DNA of 13,125 nucleotides from Acidobacterium sp. GTDB taxonomy: Bacteria > Acidobacteriota > Terriglobia > Terriglobales > Acidobacteriaceae. The position numbers and the translations under genes are program-made. The stretch spans positions 2,323 to 15,447 of the forward strand of contig PMAM01000231.1 in the NCBI GenBank assembly GCA_003152595.1, given 5' to 3'. A model generated the notes under the pieces. That model did not search any database, was not told the origin of the DNA, and saw nothing but the letters and a program-made list of their open reading frames with translations. Below are positions 5,480 through 12,631 of the stretch, in pieces; within the stretch, counting starts at the first letter, position 1; every line of letters starts with the position of its first letter.

Positions 5480-8239
5480 TTATTCGATGCGGAGGGCTCG
5501 GGAGGGATCGATGGAGGCGGCGCGGCGGGCGGGGATGAATCCTGCTAAGACGGCGGCGACGGCCAGGGTGGCGATAGCGACGAAGAGGATCGCCGGGTTG
5601 ACGCCTTTGATCTCGTAGAGCTGGGCCTCGATGTAATGGGCGCAGAAATACGCGGTGGGGATACCGATGGCGAGACCAAGAGCGGTCTGGATGATGGCGC
5701 CGCGGAGAACCATGGCGACGACACGGAGGCGCTGGGCGCCCAGGGCCATGCGGATGCCGATTTCGCTGGTCTGGCGGGCGACTGTGTATGCGGTGACGCC
5801 GTAGAGGCCGATGGTGGCGAGGAGGAGAGCCAGTGCGCCGAAGAGAGTGGTGAGGCGGGCGACGAGGCGATCTTCGCTGAAGCGGTCGGCGATCTGCTCG
5901 TCAAAGGTCTGGAACTTCACGACGGCGAGATTCGGGTTGATGCCGGCAAGGGTCTGGCGCGCGATGGATTCGATGTCGGGCATGGGGTGCGCGGTTTGAA
6001 GGACGATGGCGCCGGCGTAGAGGTCGGTATCGGTGTCGATGGGGGACTTGTCGCTCGCCGGGCGCTGCAGGAGGGGGAAGAAGGCCATGCGGTGGTCCTT
6101 CCACTGGACGGCGGTGTAGGTGGTGTCGTCGACGACGCCGACGATTTGGAATTCGAGGGGGTGTTTCGGGTTGTCGTCGCCGATGAGCTTGCCGATGGGG
6201 TGGGTTCCACGGGGAAACAGATCGTGGACGAAGGTCTGGTTGACGATGGCGACCATGGGCGAGGCGGGCGTGTCCTGCTGGGTGAAGGCGCGGCCGCTCA
6301 GGATGCGGGTGCCGACCGAGTCGAAGTAGTCGGGAGAGACGCGGAGGTAGGAGGCGCTGAAGCCGAGGTTGTTTCGTCCCTCGACCCGGAAATCGCTGCT
6401 CGAGTTGTTGTCTTCCATGGGCGTGTAGCTGGCGATGCCGATGTGGACGACGCCGGGGATGGCGTGGAAGCGATCTTCAAAGGCCTGGTAGAGGGGCCCG
6501 AGCCGGGAGGGCAGATAGCCGGCGGCCTGAGGATTGATGTGGACGATGTAGCGGTTACGGGCGTCAAGCCTGAGGTTGGTGCCCTGCAGTTTGTTGAGGC
6601 TTTGGGCGAAGAGGCCGGCACCGATGAGGAGCACGAGGGAGAGCGCGGCCTGGAGGACGACGAGCGAACGCTGCAGCAGAGAGGCTTTGGTGGCCGTGGT
6701 GCGCGAGCCGGTGCGGAGCGCGTCAGCAGGCTGGGCGTGAGCTGCGATCCACGCAGGCGCGACGCCGAAGAGGATGCCGGTGACGAGGCAGAGCGAGCAG
6801 GCGAAGAGGAGGACGGGCCATGAGGGAGTGGCGTGGATGGGAACGTTCTGGTCGCCGGGGAAGGCCATAGCAACGAGGGCACGCGTACCGAGCCAGGCAA
6901 CGATGAGGCCGGCGATGCCGCTGAGGGTGGAGAGGACGATGCTTTCGGTAAGGAGCTGGCGGACGATGCGCGAGCGAGCGGCACCGATAGCAGTACGAAG
7001 AGACATTTCCGTTTTGCGTCCCATGCCGCGAACGAGGAGAAGATTGGCGATGTTGGCGCAGGCGATGAGGAGGACGAGGCCGGAGATCCACAGGAGGGTG
7101 TGGAGGTTGGATTTGTACTGATTCTGGAGAGACTGGATGCCGCCGCCGGCGGGGGTGAGGACGATGTGCGCGCGGGCGAGAGCGGCCTGGCCTTTGTCGC
7201 CGCTGTAGTTGGGATCGGAGGCGACGATCTGGCGGAAGAGGCTGTTGATTTTGGTCTGCAGGGGCGCCACGGCGGCACCGGGGCGGAGGCGAGCGATCAT
7301 GTAGAGCCACTGCACTCTGGGTTTGGAGACATGGTTGACGCCGCAGAGGGTGGGCATGGTCTGGATGGGCAGGTAGTAGTCGGGCGGCGTATTGATGAGG
7401 CGGTCGCCGTAGAAGCCCTGGGGAGCGACGCCGATGATGGTGACGGGTTTGGTATTCACCCAGAAGGTGCTGCCGATGACGGACGGGTCGGCGGAGTAGT
7501 TGTGCTGCCAGCTTTCATAGCTGATGACGGCGACCATGGGGGCGCCGGCGTTGTCGTCGGAGTCGGCGAGGAGGCGGCCGGCTGGGGGACGAAGGCCGAG
7601 GGTGCGGAAGTAATTGCCGGAGACGAATTCGCCCATCGAAGAGCGGGCGGTGTCCTGGGTGCCGTCGCGGCGAACAGTGACAGGCCGCCAGCTGAAGCCA
7701 GACTCGACGGCGGCGAGGTCCTGAAGTTCAGGGAGATTTTTGCGTAGCTGCTGCCAGGTGTTGGTGGAGAAGAGGGAGTAGGCGTCGTTGTCGGGATAGC
7801 CGCCGGAGTTGACGCAGCAGTCGTCGGTATTGCCGAGGCGCACGAGGCTGGCGGGATCGGCAACCGGAAGGTTGCGCATGAGGACGGCGTTGACGAGGGT
7901 GAAGATGGCGGCGTTGGCTCCGATGCCGAGGGTGAGGGTGAGGACGGCGGTGGCGGTGAAGCCGGGGGTCTTGCGGAGCTGGCGCAGAGCGAAGCGGACG
8001 TCGTGCCAGAGCGATTCGGCGGTGGATTCCCAGCCGGCGGACCAGACTTTGTGGCGGACGGATTCGGCGCTGCCGATTTCGGCGCGGGCGGCACGGAGGG
8101 CCTGATCGCGGGTCATGCCGTGGCGGATCTTGTCGTCGATGGAGGCCTGAAGGAAGCTGTCGAGCTCATGATGAATGTCGGCGTTGCGGCGGTCGCGGTG
8201 GAAGAGGGCGCGGAGGCCGGCGATGAGGGTGGAGAACAT
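5480..8239 (-). CDS. MacB/FtsX-like permease of the acidobacterial ADOP family, with N-terminal prefix domain
   Basis: The 919-residue protein has a soluble helical prefix (about 1-75, with ELDSFLQASIDDKIRHGM and ARAEIGSAES), which is typical of ADOPs paired with PadR. Helix 1 carries TLGIGANAAIFTLVNAV (about 92-120), followed by a MacB-type periplasmic domain (121-379). Helices lie at about 380-403, 434-457 and 483-506. The second half starts with a helix at about 531-552, a second periplasmic domain (553-800) with VAIVNQTFVHDLF, and helices at about 801-823, 852-875 and 881-905. EIGIRMALGAQR and IDPSRALRIE mark the C-terminal FtsX module. The chosen start, ATG 8239, has AGGAG about 9 bases upstream; a longer frame would overlap padR with an arginine/proline-rich peptide. 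It lies 29 bases after padR and is likely cotranscribed and controlled with it. No ATPase is adjacent. The substrate is unknown. Confidence 0.9.
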   Translation of the reverse strand: MFSTLIAGLRALFHRDRRNADIHHELDSFLQASIDDKIRHGMTRDQALRAARAEIGSAESVRHKVWSAGWESTAESLWHDVRFALRQLRKTPGFTATAVLTLTLGIGANAAIFTLVNAVLMRNLPVADPASLVRLGNTDDCCVNSGGYPDNDAYSLFSTNTWQQLRKNLPELQDLAAVESGFSWRPVTVRRDGTQDTARSSMGEFVSGNYFRTLGLRPPAGRLLADSDDNAGAPMVAVISYESWQHNYSADPSVIGSTFWVNTKPVTIIGVAPQGFYGDRLINTPPDYYLPIQTMPTLCGVNHVSKPRVQWLYMIARLRPGAAVAPLQTKINSLFRQIVASDPNYSGDKGQAALARAHIVLTPAGGGIQSLQNQYKSNLHTLLWISGLVLLIACANIANLLLVRGMGRKTEMSLRTAIGAARSRIVRQLLTESIVLSTLSGIAGLIVAWLGTRALVAMAFPGDQNVPIHATPSWPVLLFACSLCLVTGILFGVAPAWIAAHAQPADALRTGSRTTATKASLLQRSLVVLQAALSLVLLIGAGLFAQSLNKLQGTNLRLDARNRYIVHINPQAAGYLPSRLGPLYQAFEDRFHAIPGVVHIGIASYTPMEDNNSSSDFRVEGRNNLGFSASYLRVSPDYFDSVGTRILSGRAFTQQDTPASPMVAIVNQTFVHDLFPRGTHPIGKLIGDDNPKHPLEFQIVGVVDDTTYTAVQWKDHRMAFFPLLQRPASDKSPIDTDTDLYAGAIVLQTAHPMPDIESIARQTLAGINPNLAVVKFQTFDEQIADRFSEDRLVARLTTLFGALALLLATIGLYGVTAYTVARQTSEIGIRMALGAQRLRVVAMVLRGAIIQTALGLAIGIPTAYFCAHYIEAQLYEIKGVNPAILFVAIATLAVAAVLAGFIPARRAASIDPSRALRIE

Positions 8240-8268
8240 GCTGGGTGCTCCTGGGTTGCGGTGTCCGG

Positions 8269-8598
8269 TCAGGCTTCGAGGATGCGGTTGATGGCGGCGA
8301 TCTGGCGGTCCCACTGGGCGAGCTCGTCTTCGAGGGCTTTGCGGCCGCGGTGGGTGAGCTGGTAGTAGCGGGCGCGGCGGTTGTTCTCCGAGGCGCGCCA
8401 CTCGGCTTTGATCCGGCCGGCGCGCTCGAGTCGGCTGAGGGCGGGGAGGAGGGAGCCGGGGTTGATGCGGAAGACGCCGCGGCTGATCTGCTCGAGGCGG
8501 AGGGCGATGCCGTAGCCGTGCATGGGCTCGAGGGCGAGGGTTTTGAGGACGAGCATTTCGAGGGTTCCCTGGACGAGGTCGCCGGGTTTTTCAGGCAT
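8269..8598 (-). CDS. PadR-family transcriptional regulator (acidobacterial, ADOP-linked)
   Basis: The 109-residue protein matches the small PadR group: GTLEMLVLKTLALEPMHGYGIALRLEQ (11-37) begins the winged-helix domain. The INPGSLLPALSRLERAGRIKAEW recognition/wing segment (45-67) and RARYYQLTHRGRKAL (75-89) follow, then a dimerisation helix. PadR proteins are usually repressors released by a small ligand. Acidobacterial members sit directly upstream of ADOP permeases, as here (29-base gap). The start, ATG 8598, gives the usual family N-terminus (MPEKPGDLVQGTLE). Reading upstream to 8685 would only translate the operator repeats. The three palindromes just before the gene imply autoregulation. 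The likely ribosome site AGAGG is 12 bases before the ATG and lies in the arm of the nearest palindrome. Confidence 0.9.
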   Translation of the reverse strand: MPEKPGDLVQGTLEMLVLKTLALEPMHGYGIALRLEQISRGVFRINPGSLLPALSRLERAGRIKAEWRASENNRRARYYQLTHRGRKALEDELAQWDRQIAAINRILEA

Positions 8599-8610
8599 AG
8601 GCGGAGTATT

Positions 8611-8629
8611 CCTCTTGATGATCAAGAGG
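8611..8629. promoter_or_regulatory. Operator-like palindrome, box 1 (padR-proximal)
   Basis: CCTCTTGATGATCAAGAGG is a perfect 9+1+9 inverted repeat centred at 8620. It is 13 bases from the padR start codon, and its plus-strand left arm (CCTCTTGAT) is the complement of the likely padR ribosome-binding site. It is the first of three related boxes and is the inferred PadR binding site. Confidence 0.75.
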
Positions 8630-8641
8630 TACCGCTGAGTT

Positions 8642-8658
8642 CTCTTGATTGTCAAGAG
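8642..8658. promoter_or_regulatory. Operator-like palindrome, box 2
   Basis: CTCTTGATTGTCAAGAG has 7-base arms around TTG, centred at 8650, exactly 30 bases from box 1. On the minus strand it contains TTGACA (8655-8650), a consensus -35 hexamer, although the matching -10 region (TACCTC) is poor. Confidence 0.75.
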
Positions 8659-8671
8659 GTACCGCGGAGTT

Positions 8672-8688
8672 CTCTTGATTGTCAAGAG
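8672..8688. promoter_or_regulatory. Operator-like palindrome, box 3
   Basis: This box is identical to box 2 over 17 bases, centred at 8680, again exactly 30 bases further. The spacers between boxes (GTACCGCNGAGTT) are also conserved, so the whole stretch is a 30-bp direct repeat whose units contain the palindrome. It also contains a minus-strand TTGACA. Confidence 0.75.
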
Positions 8689-8706
8689 GAGAGTGACGGA
8701 GAGGCA

Positions 8707-8745
8707 GGGAGGAGGGAGCAGGGAGCAGGGAGGAGGGAGCAGGGG
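8707..8745. repeat. G-rich heptamer tandem repeat, 5.6 copies
   Basis: The units are GGGAGGA, GGGAGCA, GGGAGCA, GGGAGGA, GGGAGCA and a final GGGG. GGG starts fall at 8707, 8714, 8721, 8728, 8735 and 8742, all exactly 7 bases apart. Six G-runs with 4-base loops fit the G-quadruplex pattern well. The tract lies in the divergent control region between the padR boxes and the tetR promoter. Confidence 0.85.
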
Positions 8746-8806
8746 TGCTGACTGCAGGGGGGGTGCCAGGGGTTACGTTCGTACCGGGGCGAGTCGTGGC
8801 CGAGGC

Positions 8807-8849
8807 TGGGCAAGAGTCCAGGAACTGGACTATAGTCCACTTTGTGGAC
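8807..8849 (+). promoter_or_regulatory. tetR operon promoter with overlapping TetR-type operator
   Basis: TATAGT (8831-8836) is a good -10 box. TGGGCA (8807-8812) lies 18 bases upstream as a plausible -35. The -10 lies inside a perfect palindrome, TGGACTATAGTCCA (8826-8839). A second inverted repeat, GTCCAC-TTT-GTGGAC (8835-8849), shares its left arm with the first one's right arm. This gives three GGAC half-sites about 9-10 bases apart over the -10 and the expected start of transcription (about 8843). A repressor bound here would block the promoter directly. It lies just before tetR, so autoregulation is the natural reading. Confidence 0.75.
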
Positions 8850-8864
8850 AGCAATGCAAAGGCT

Positions 8865-9458
8865 ATGGGCGTGCGGCCGACGCTGCATGGACGGCGGAAG
8901 CAGCAGACGCGCGGGGAGATTATCCGGGCGGCGTTTGAGCTGTTCGGGCAGCACGGGTACGAGGACGTGTCGATGGACAGCGTGGCGGAGGCGGCCGGGG
9001 TGTCGCGGGCGACGCTGTTCAACTACTTTCCGCAGAAGGAGCTGATCCTGCGCGAGATTGCGGCGGCGCGGGTGGCGAAGCTGAAGGCGATCCTCGAGGA
9101 GTTTGCCGCGAGCGGGAAGAAGGCGCGCTACGACGACATCGTGGAGCTGATGGTGCGGCTGACGGTGGAGAACGCGCGGATCAGCGGGGGCTCGAAAAAG
9201 CTGCTGATGGAGACGATCTTCCGGCAGGCCTCACAGGGCGTGCTGCTGGTGGCGCGGGCGGAGGCAGTGGAGGCGCTGGCGGCATCGGTGGGACGTTTTG
9301 TGCGGGGGAAGAAAAGAGTGCGCCGGGTGGCGGAGACGGCATTCGCGATCTACATGGCGACGATGCTGGAGTGGCTGATGCGGGAGAGCGCTCCGCAGAA
9401 GTGGCTGGTGGAGACGATGCGGGAGCGGCTGCTGGTGTTGCGGGAGGGAGTGGCATGA
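8865..9458 (+). CDS. TetR/AcrR-family transcriptional regulator of the efflux operon
   Basis: The 197-residue protein has an N-terminal helix-turn-helix domain (about 13-62) with TRGEIIRAAFELFGQHGYEDVSMDSVAEAAGVSRATLFNYFPQKE hallmarks. An all-helical ligand/dimer domain follows. TetR regulators are dimeric repressors that release DNA when they bind a small molecule. Its stop overlaps the start of the membrane fusion gene (ATGA), so regulator and pump are translated together. The palindromic operator over the promoter supports self-repression. ATG 8865 is chosen. GTG 8871 is a real alternative, because AAAGG (8858-8862) is 8 bases from it but only 2 from the ATG. The ligand cannot be read from sequence. 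Confidence 0.9.
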   Translation: MGVRPTLHGRRKQQTRGEIIRAAFELFGQHGYEDVSMDSVAEAAGVSRATLFNYFPQKELILREIAAARVAKLKAILEEFAASGKKARYDDIVELMVRLTVENARISGGSKKLLMETIFRQASQGVLLVARAEAVEALAASVGRFVRGKKRVRRVAETAFAIYMATMLEWLMRESAPQKWLVETMRERLLVLREGVA

Positions 9459-10582
9459 AGCGGCGACTGTTCGTGGGCGGCGCGGTTGCGCTGGTGGCGA
9501 TTGCGGGGATCTGGATCGCATTCGCGTGGGCGGGATGGCGGAGCGCGAACGATTATTCGGGGACGGTGGAGACGCGGGAGATCCAGATCGGGTCGAAGGT
9601 GGGCGGGCGCGTGACCGAGGTGGGCGTCGAGGAAGGGCAGGCGGTGAAGGCGGGGACGGTGGTGGTGCGGTTCGAACACGACGAGCTGACGGCGCAACGG
9701 GCGCAGGCAGAGGCCGAAGTGGAGCAGGCGCAGGCCAACCTGGAGAAGATGGTGCGGGGGAATCGTCCGGAGGAGATTGCGCAGGCGGTGGCAACGGCGC
9801 ACGCGGAGCAGGCGGCGCTGGAGGAGGCGCGGAACGGGCCGCGGCGGCAGGAGATCGAGCAGGCGAAGGCGGATTACAGCGCGGCGCAGGCGGATGCGGC
9901 GAATGCGGAGAGTTATTACAAGCGCATGCAGGAGCTGGTAAAGAACGACATCATCTCGAAGCAGCAGTTCGACGATGCGAGGGACAAGCGCGATGCAGCG
10001 GCGCAGCGGGCGGAGAGCGCGCGGCAGCGGCTGGTGCTGCTGGAGGCGGGGACGCGCGTGGAGGATGTGAACGCGGCGGAAGCGCGTTACAAGCAGGCGG
10101 AAGCGGCGGCGGTGCTGGCGAAGAAGGGATTTCGCCGAGAGGATATTGAAGCCGCACGTGGACGGCTGGCGCAGGCGCAGGCACAGGTGGCGGCGCTGGA
10201 TGCGCAGCTGCGCGAGGCGGTGCTGACGGCGCCGGAGGACGCGGTGGTGGAGACGGTGAGCGTGCGGCCGGGGGATCTGGTTCCGGCAGGTCGGATTGTG
10301 ATGACGATGCTGGAGAGTGCGCAGCTGTGGGTAAAGGTGTACGTGCCGGAGACGGATCTGGCGCATGTGCGGCTGGGGCAGCGGGCGACGGTGAAGGTGG
10401 ACAGCTTTGGGCGGACGTTTGAGGGGCATGTGGGGATGATTGCGAGCGAGGCAGAGTTTTTGCCGCGCAACGTGCAGACGAAGAGCGATCGCGAACACGA
10501 GGTGTTCGGGGTGAAAGTGTACGTCGATGATGCACAGCAGGTGCTGAAGTCGGGGATGTCGGCGCAAGTGAGCCTGAAATGA
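9455..10582 (+). CDS. HlyD-family membrane fusion protein (YbhG/EmrA-like)
   Basis: The 375-residue protein is anchored by an N-terminal helix (about 7-27). The first half of a lipoyl-like domain lies at about 37-75 (IQIGSKVGGRVTEVGVEEGQAVKAG), followed by a long alpha-helical hairpin/coiled coil (about 78-245). The second lipoyl half (LTAPEDAVVETVSVRPGDLVPAGR, 247-270) and beta-barrel/membrane-proximal domains to the end complete it, including FLPRNVQTKSDREHEVFGVKV, which is typical of this group. It bridges the inner-membrane ABC transporter to an outer-membrane channel in the periplasm. The coiled coil holds four copies of a G-x-R-x-E-[DE]-[IV]-type motif. It overlaps tetR and the ATPase gene by ATGA at both ends, so pump stoichiometry is probably set by translational coupling. 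No outer-membrane factor is in the window. Confidence 0.9.
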   Translation: MKRRLFVGGAVALVAIAGIWIAFAWAGWRSANDYSGTVETREIQIGSKVGGRVTEVGVEEGQAVKAGTVVVRFEHDELTAQRAQAEAEVEQAQANLEKMVRGNRPEEIAQAVATAHAEQAALEEARNGPRRQEIEQAKADYSAAQADAANAESYYKRMQELVKNDIISKQQFDDARDKRDAAAQRAESARQRLVLLEAGTRVEDVNAAEARYKQAEAAAVLAKKGFRREDIEAARGRLAQAQAQVAALDAQLREAVLTAPEDAVVETVSVRPGDLVPAGRIVMTMLESAQLWVKVYVPETDLAHVRLGQRATVKVDSFGRTFEGHVGMIASEAEFLPRNVQTKSDREHEVFGVKVYVDDAQQVLKSGMSAQVSLK

Positions 10583-11508
10583 CGGCGATCATCGAGGCCG
10601 ATCACCTGACGATCCGGTTCGGGCAGGTCACGGCGGTGAACGACGTGAGCCTGACGGTGGAGAAGGGGGAAATTTTCGGGTTTCTGGGGCCGAATGGGTC
10701 GGGGAAGACGACGCTGATCAAGGCGTTGTGCGGACTGCTGGCGCCGAGCGAGGGGACGGGGCGGATTCTGGGCATGGATATCCGGAAGGATGCGGCGGAA
10801 ATTCGTCGCCATGTCGGTTACATGTCGCAGAAGTTCGGGTTGTATGAGGACCTGACGGTGGCGGAAAACATTGCGTTCTACGCGGGCGTTTATGGGCTCG
10901 ATGCGAAGCGGGCGGAGGAGCGCACGCACGAGGTGCAGAAGCTGACGGGGATTGCGCCGTATATGAAGCGGCGGGCGGGACAGCTGTCGGGCGGGTGGAA
11001 GCAGCGGCTGGCGCTGGCGTGCGCGATTATTCATTCGCCGGAGGTGGTGTTTCTGGATGAGCCGACGGCGGGGATCGATCCGGTAGCGCGGCGGGCGCTG
11101 TGGGATTTGCTGTTTCAGCTTTCGGGGCAGGGCGTGACGTTTTTTGTGACCACGCACTACATGGATGAGGCGGAGCGGTGCGGGCGGGTGGGCTACATCT
11201 ATTTGTCGAAGCTGATCGCGATTGGGACGGTGGCGGAGCTGCAGCGGCTGCCGGAGGCGAATCCGGCAGGAACGACGCGGGTGGAGATTGAGACGGCGAA
11301 TGCGGCGGCGATGCTGGACCGGGTGCGCGGGATGGAGGGAGTGCGGGAGGCGACGATCTTCGGGCGGTCGATTCACGCGCTGGCGGAGACGGATCGGCTG
11401 GGAGAACTGCGGGCGGAGTTGCCCCAGGCCCGCATTGAGGCGATTGAGCCGTCGCTGGAGGACGTATTTGTAACACTGACGTATCAAATTATGGAGGCGG
11501 CGCGATGA
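10579..11508 (+). CDS. ABC transporter ATP-binding protein (multidrug export, YbhF-like)
   Basis: The 309-residue cytoplasmic ATPase has all core motifs: Walker A GPNGSGKT (37-44), the Q-loop glutamine at 84 (YMSQKFGLYEDLTVAEN), the signature LSGGWKQRL (136-144), Walker B VVFLDEP (156-162) with catalytic E161, and the switch histidine H193 (TTHYMDEAE). The signature has W in place of the usual Q of LSGGQ. The roughly 75-residue C-terminal extension (TTRVEIETANAAAMLDRV... LEDVFVTLTYQIMEA) is the DrrA-type tail. It has a single ATPase domain, unlike the duplicated E. coli YbhF, and so would act as a homodimer with the permease encoded next. It is coupled to both neighbours by ATGA overlaps. Confidence 0.92.
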   Translation: MTAIIEADHLTIRFGQVTAVNDVSLTVEKGEIFGFLGPNGSGKTTLIKALCGLLAPSEGTGRILGMDIRKDAAEIRRHVGYMSQKFGLYEDLTVAENIAFYAGVYGLDAKRAEERTHEVQKLTGIAPYMKRRAGQLSGGWKQRLALACAIIHSPEVVFLDEPTAGIDPVARRALWDLLFQLSGQGVTFFVTTHYMDEAERCGRVGYIYLSKLIAIGTVAELQRLPEANPAGTTRVEIETANAAAMLDRVRGMEGVREATIFGRSIHALAETDRLGELRAELPQARIEAIEPSLEDVFVTLTYQIMEAAR

Positions 11509-12629
11509 AGGCGCTGTTTCCGACTCTGTTCAGGGGGCTGGTGCCGGTGTGCCGGAAAGAATTTCTGCACATTGTGCGCGATCCGGGGACGCTGGTGTTC
11601 GCGCTGGCGCTTCCGATACTGCAATTGTTCCTATTTGGATTCGCCGTTGATACAAATATCCGGCAGGTGGCGACGGTGGTGCTGGACCAGAGCCAGACGC
11701 AGGAGAGCCGGAGGCTGCTGGAGAGCTTTGCGGGGTCGGATGTGTTCGCGCTGCGGAGTTATGTGACGTCGCCGGACGCAATGTACGAGGCGATTCGGTC
11801 GGGGAAGGCGCGGGCGGGGATTCGGATTCCGTATGACTATGCGCGGCGGCTGCAGGACGGCACGGGCGCGACGGTGCTGGTGCTGGTGGACGGGTCGGAT
11901 TCGACAGTAGCGGCGCAGACGATCAGCACGGCGACGGGGGTGGCGCTGCAACAGTCGCTGCTGCGGGTGCTACCGGATGGGACGATGCCGGTGGAGGTGC
12001 GGCCGTCGGTGCTGTACAACCCGGCGACGCGGTCGGCGAACTTTTTTGTGCCGGGGCTGGTGGCGATACTGCTGCAGGTGATGACGATTCTGCTGATTGC
12101 GCTGAGCCTGGTGCGGGAGCGGGAGCGCGGGACGCTGGAGCAACTGGAGATGACGCCGGTGGCTCCGCTGGGGCTGATGGTGGGGAAGATGATTCCCTAC
12201 GGGGTGCTGGCGTTTGGGGAGCTGTGCGCGATTCTGGCGGTGATGCGGGTGGTGTTTCTGGTGCCGGTACACGGGAATGTGTTGTTGCTGCTGGCGCTGT
12301 CGTTGCCGTTTTTGCTGACGGTGCTGGGGCTGGGGCTGATGATTTCGACGAAGGCGAAGACGCAGGCAGAGGCGTTTCAGCTGTCGATGGGGACGATTCT
12401 GCCATCGGTATTTTTGTCGGGATACATTTTTCTGATCGAGAACATGCCGCTGCCGTTTCAGTGGATCAGCCATCTGATTCCGGCGACGTACTACATCCGG
12501 ATTTTGCGGGGAATTGTTTTACGGGGCGCGGGGATGGCGGACCTGTGGAGAGAGGCAGTGATCCTGACGGTGATGGGGTGTGCGGCGATTCTGTTGGCGG
12601 CGCGAATGTTTGTGAAGAGCAGGCAGTAG
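11505..12629 (+). CDS. ABC-2 type transporter permease (YbhS/YbhR-like)
   Basis: The 374-residue inner-membrane protein follows the ABC2_membrane_3 plan. A cytoplasmic start contains the coupling-type sequence CRKEFLHIVRDPGTL. Helix 1 lies at about 29-48 (LVFALALPILQLFLFGFAV), followed by a large periplasmic domain (about 49-182). A cluster of five helices follows from about 183 to 370. The conserved loop RERERGTLEQLEMTP (about 206-220) lies after helix 2, and the family's PATYYIRILRGIVLRG stretch lies near 325-340. With the adjacent ATPase and membrane fusion protein it makes a complete inner-membrane/periplasmic pump. E. coli's related locus has two permease genes; here only one is present, so a homodimer is likely. 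The start overlaps the ATPase stop. Confidence 0.9.
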   Translation: MKALFPTLFRGLVPVCRKEFLHIVRDPGTLVFALALPILQLFLFGFAVDTNIRQVATVVLDQSQTQESRRLLESFAGSDVFALRSYVTSPDAMYEAIRSGKARAGIRIPYDYARRLQDGTGATVLVLVDGSDSTVAAQTISTATGVALQQSLLRVLPDGTMPVEVRPSVLYNPATRSANFFVPGLVAILLQVMTILLIALSLVRERERGTLEQLEMTPVAPLGLMVGKMIPYGVLAFGELCAILAVMRVVFLVPVHGNVLLLLALSLPFLLTVLGLGLMISTKAKTQAEAFQLSMGTILPSVFLSGYIFLIENMPLPFQWISHLIPATYYIRILRGIVLRGAGMADLWREAVILTVMGCAAILLAARMFVKSRQ

Positions 12630-12631
12630 CC

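Noticed and set aside
5636..6823. Plus-strand 395-codon frame opposite the second ADOP gene
   Set aside because: It is a Gly/Ala/Asp/Glu/Val-rich shadow with no hydrophobic pattern or motif. The minus-strand permease is clear.
8240..8401. N-terminal extension of the second ADOP gene upstream of ATG 8239
   Set aside because: It would run into the padR gene and add an Arg/Pro-rich peptide. The ribosome site and the family N-terminus both support 8239.
8599..8685. N-terminal extension of padR to 8685 with a 10-residue repeat (IKRTxRYLL)
   Set aside because: The peptide repeat only mirrors the 30-bp operator repeats. Family members begin near MPEKPGDLVQGTLE.
8611..8690. Possible CRISPR array from evenly spaced repeats
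   Set aside because: There are only three units, the spacers are conserved rather than unique, and the repeats are short palindromes in a promoter region.
11006..11032. Non-canonical ABC signature (LSGGW) as a sign of inactivation
   Set aside because: All catalytic residues are present, and position five of the signature varies in exporter ATPases, so the protein is probably active.
9350..11487. Long minus-strand open frames opposite the fusion protein and ATPase genes
   Set aside because: They have Arg/His/Pro/Leu-rich composition and no recognisable folds. The plus-strand genes are certain from their motifs.
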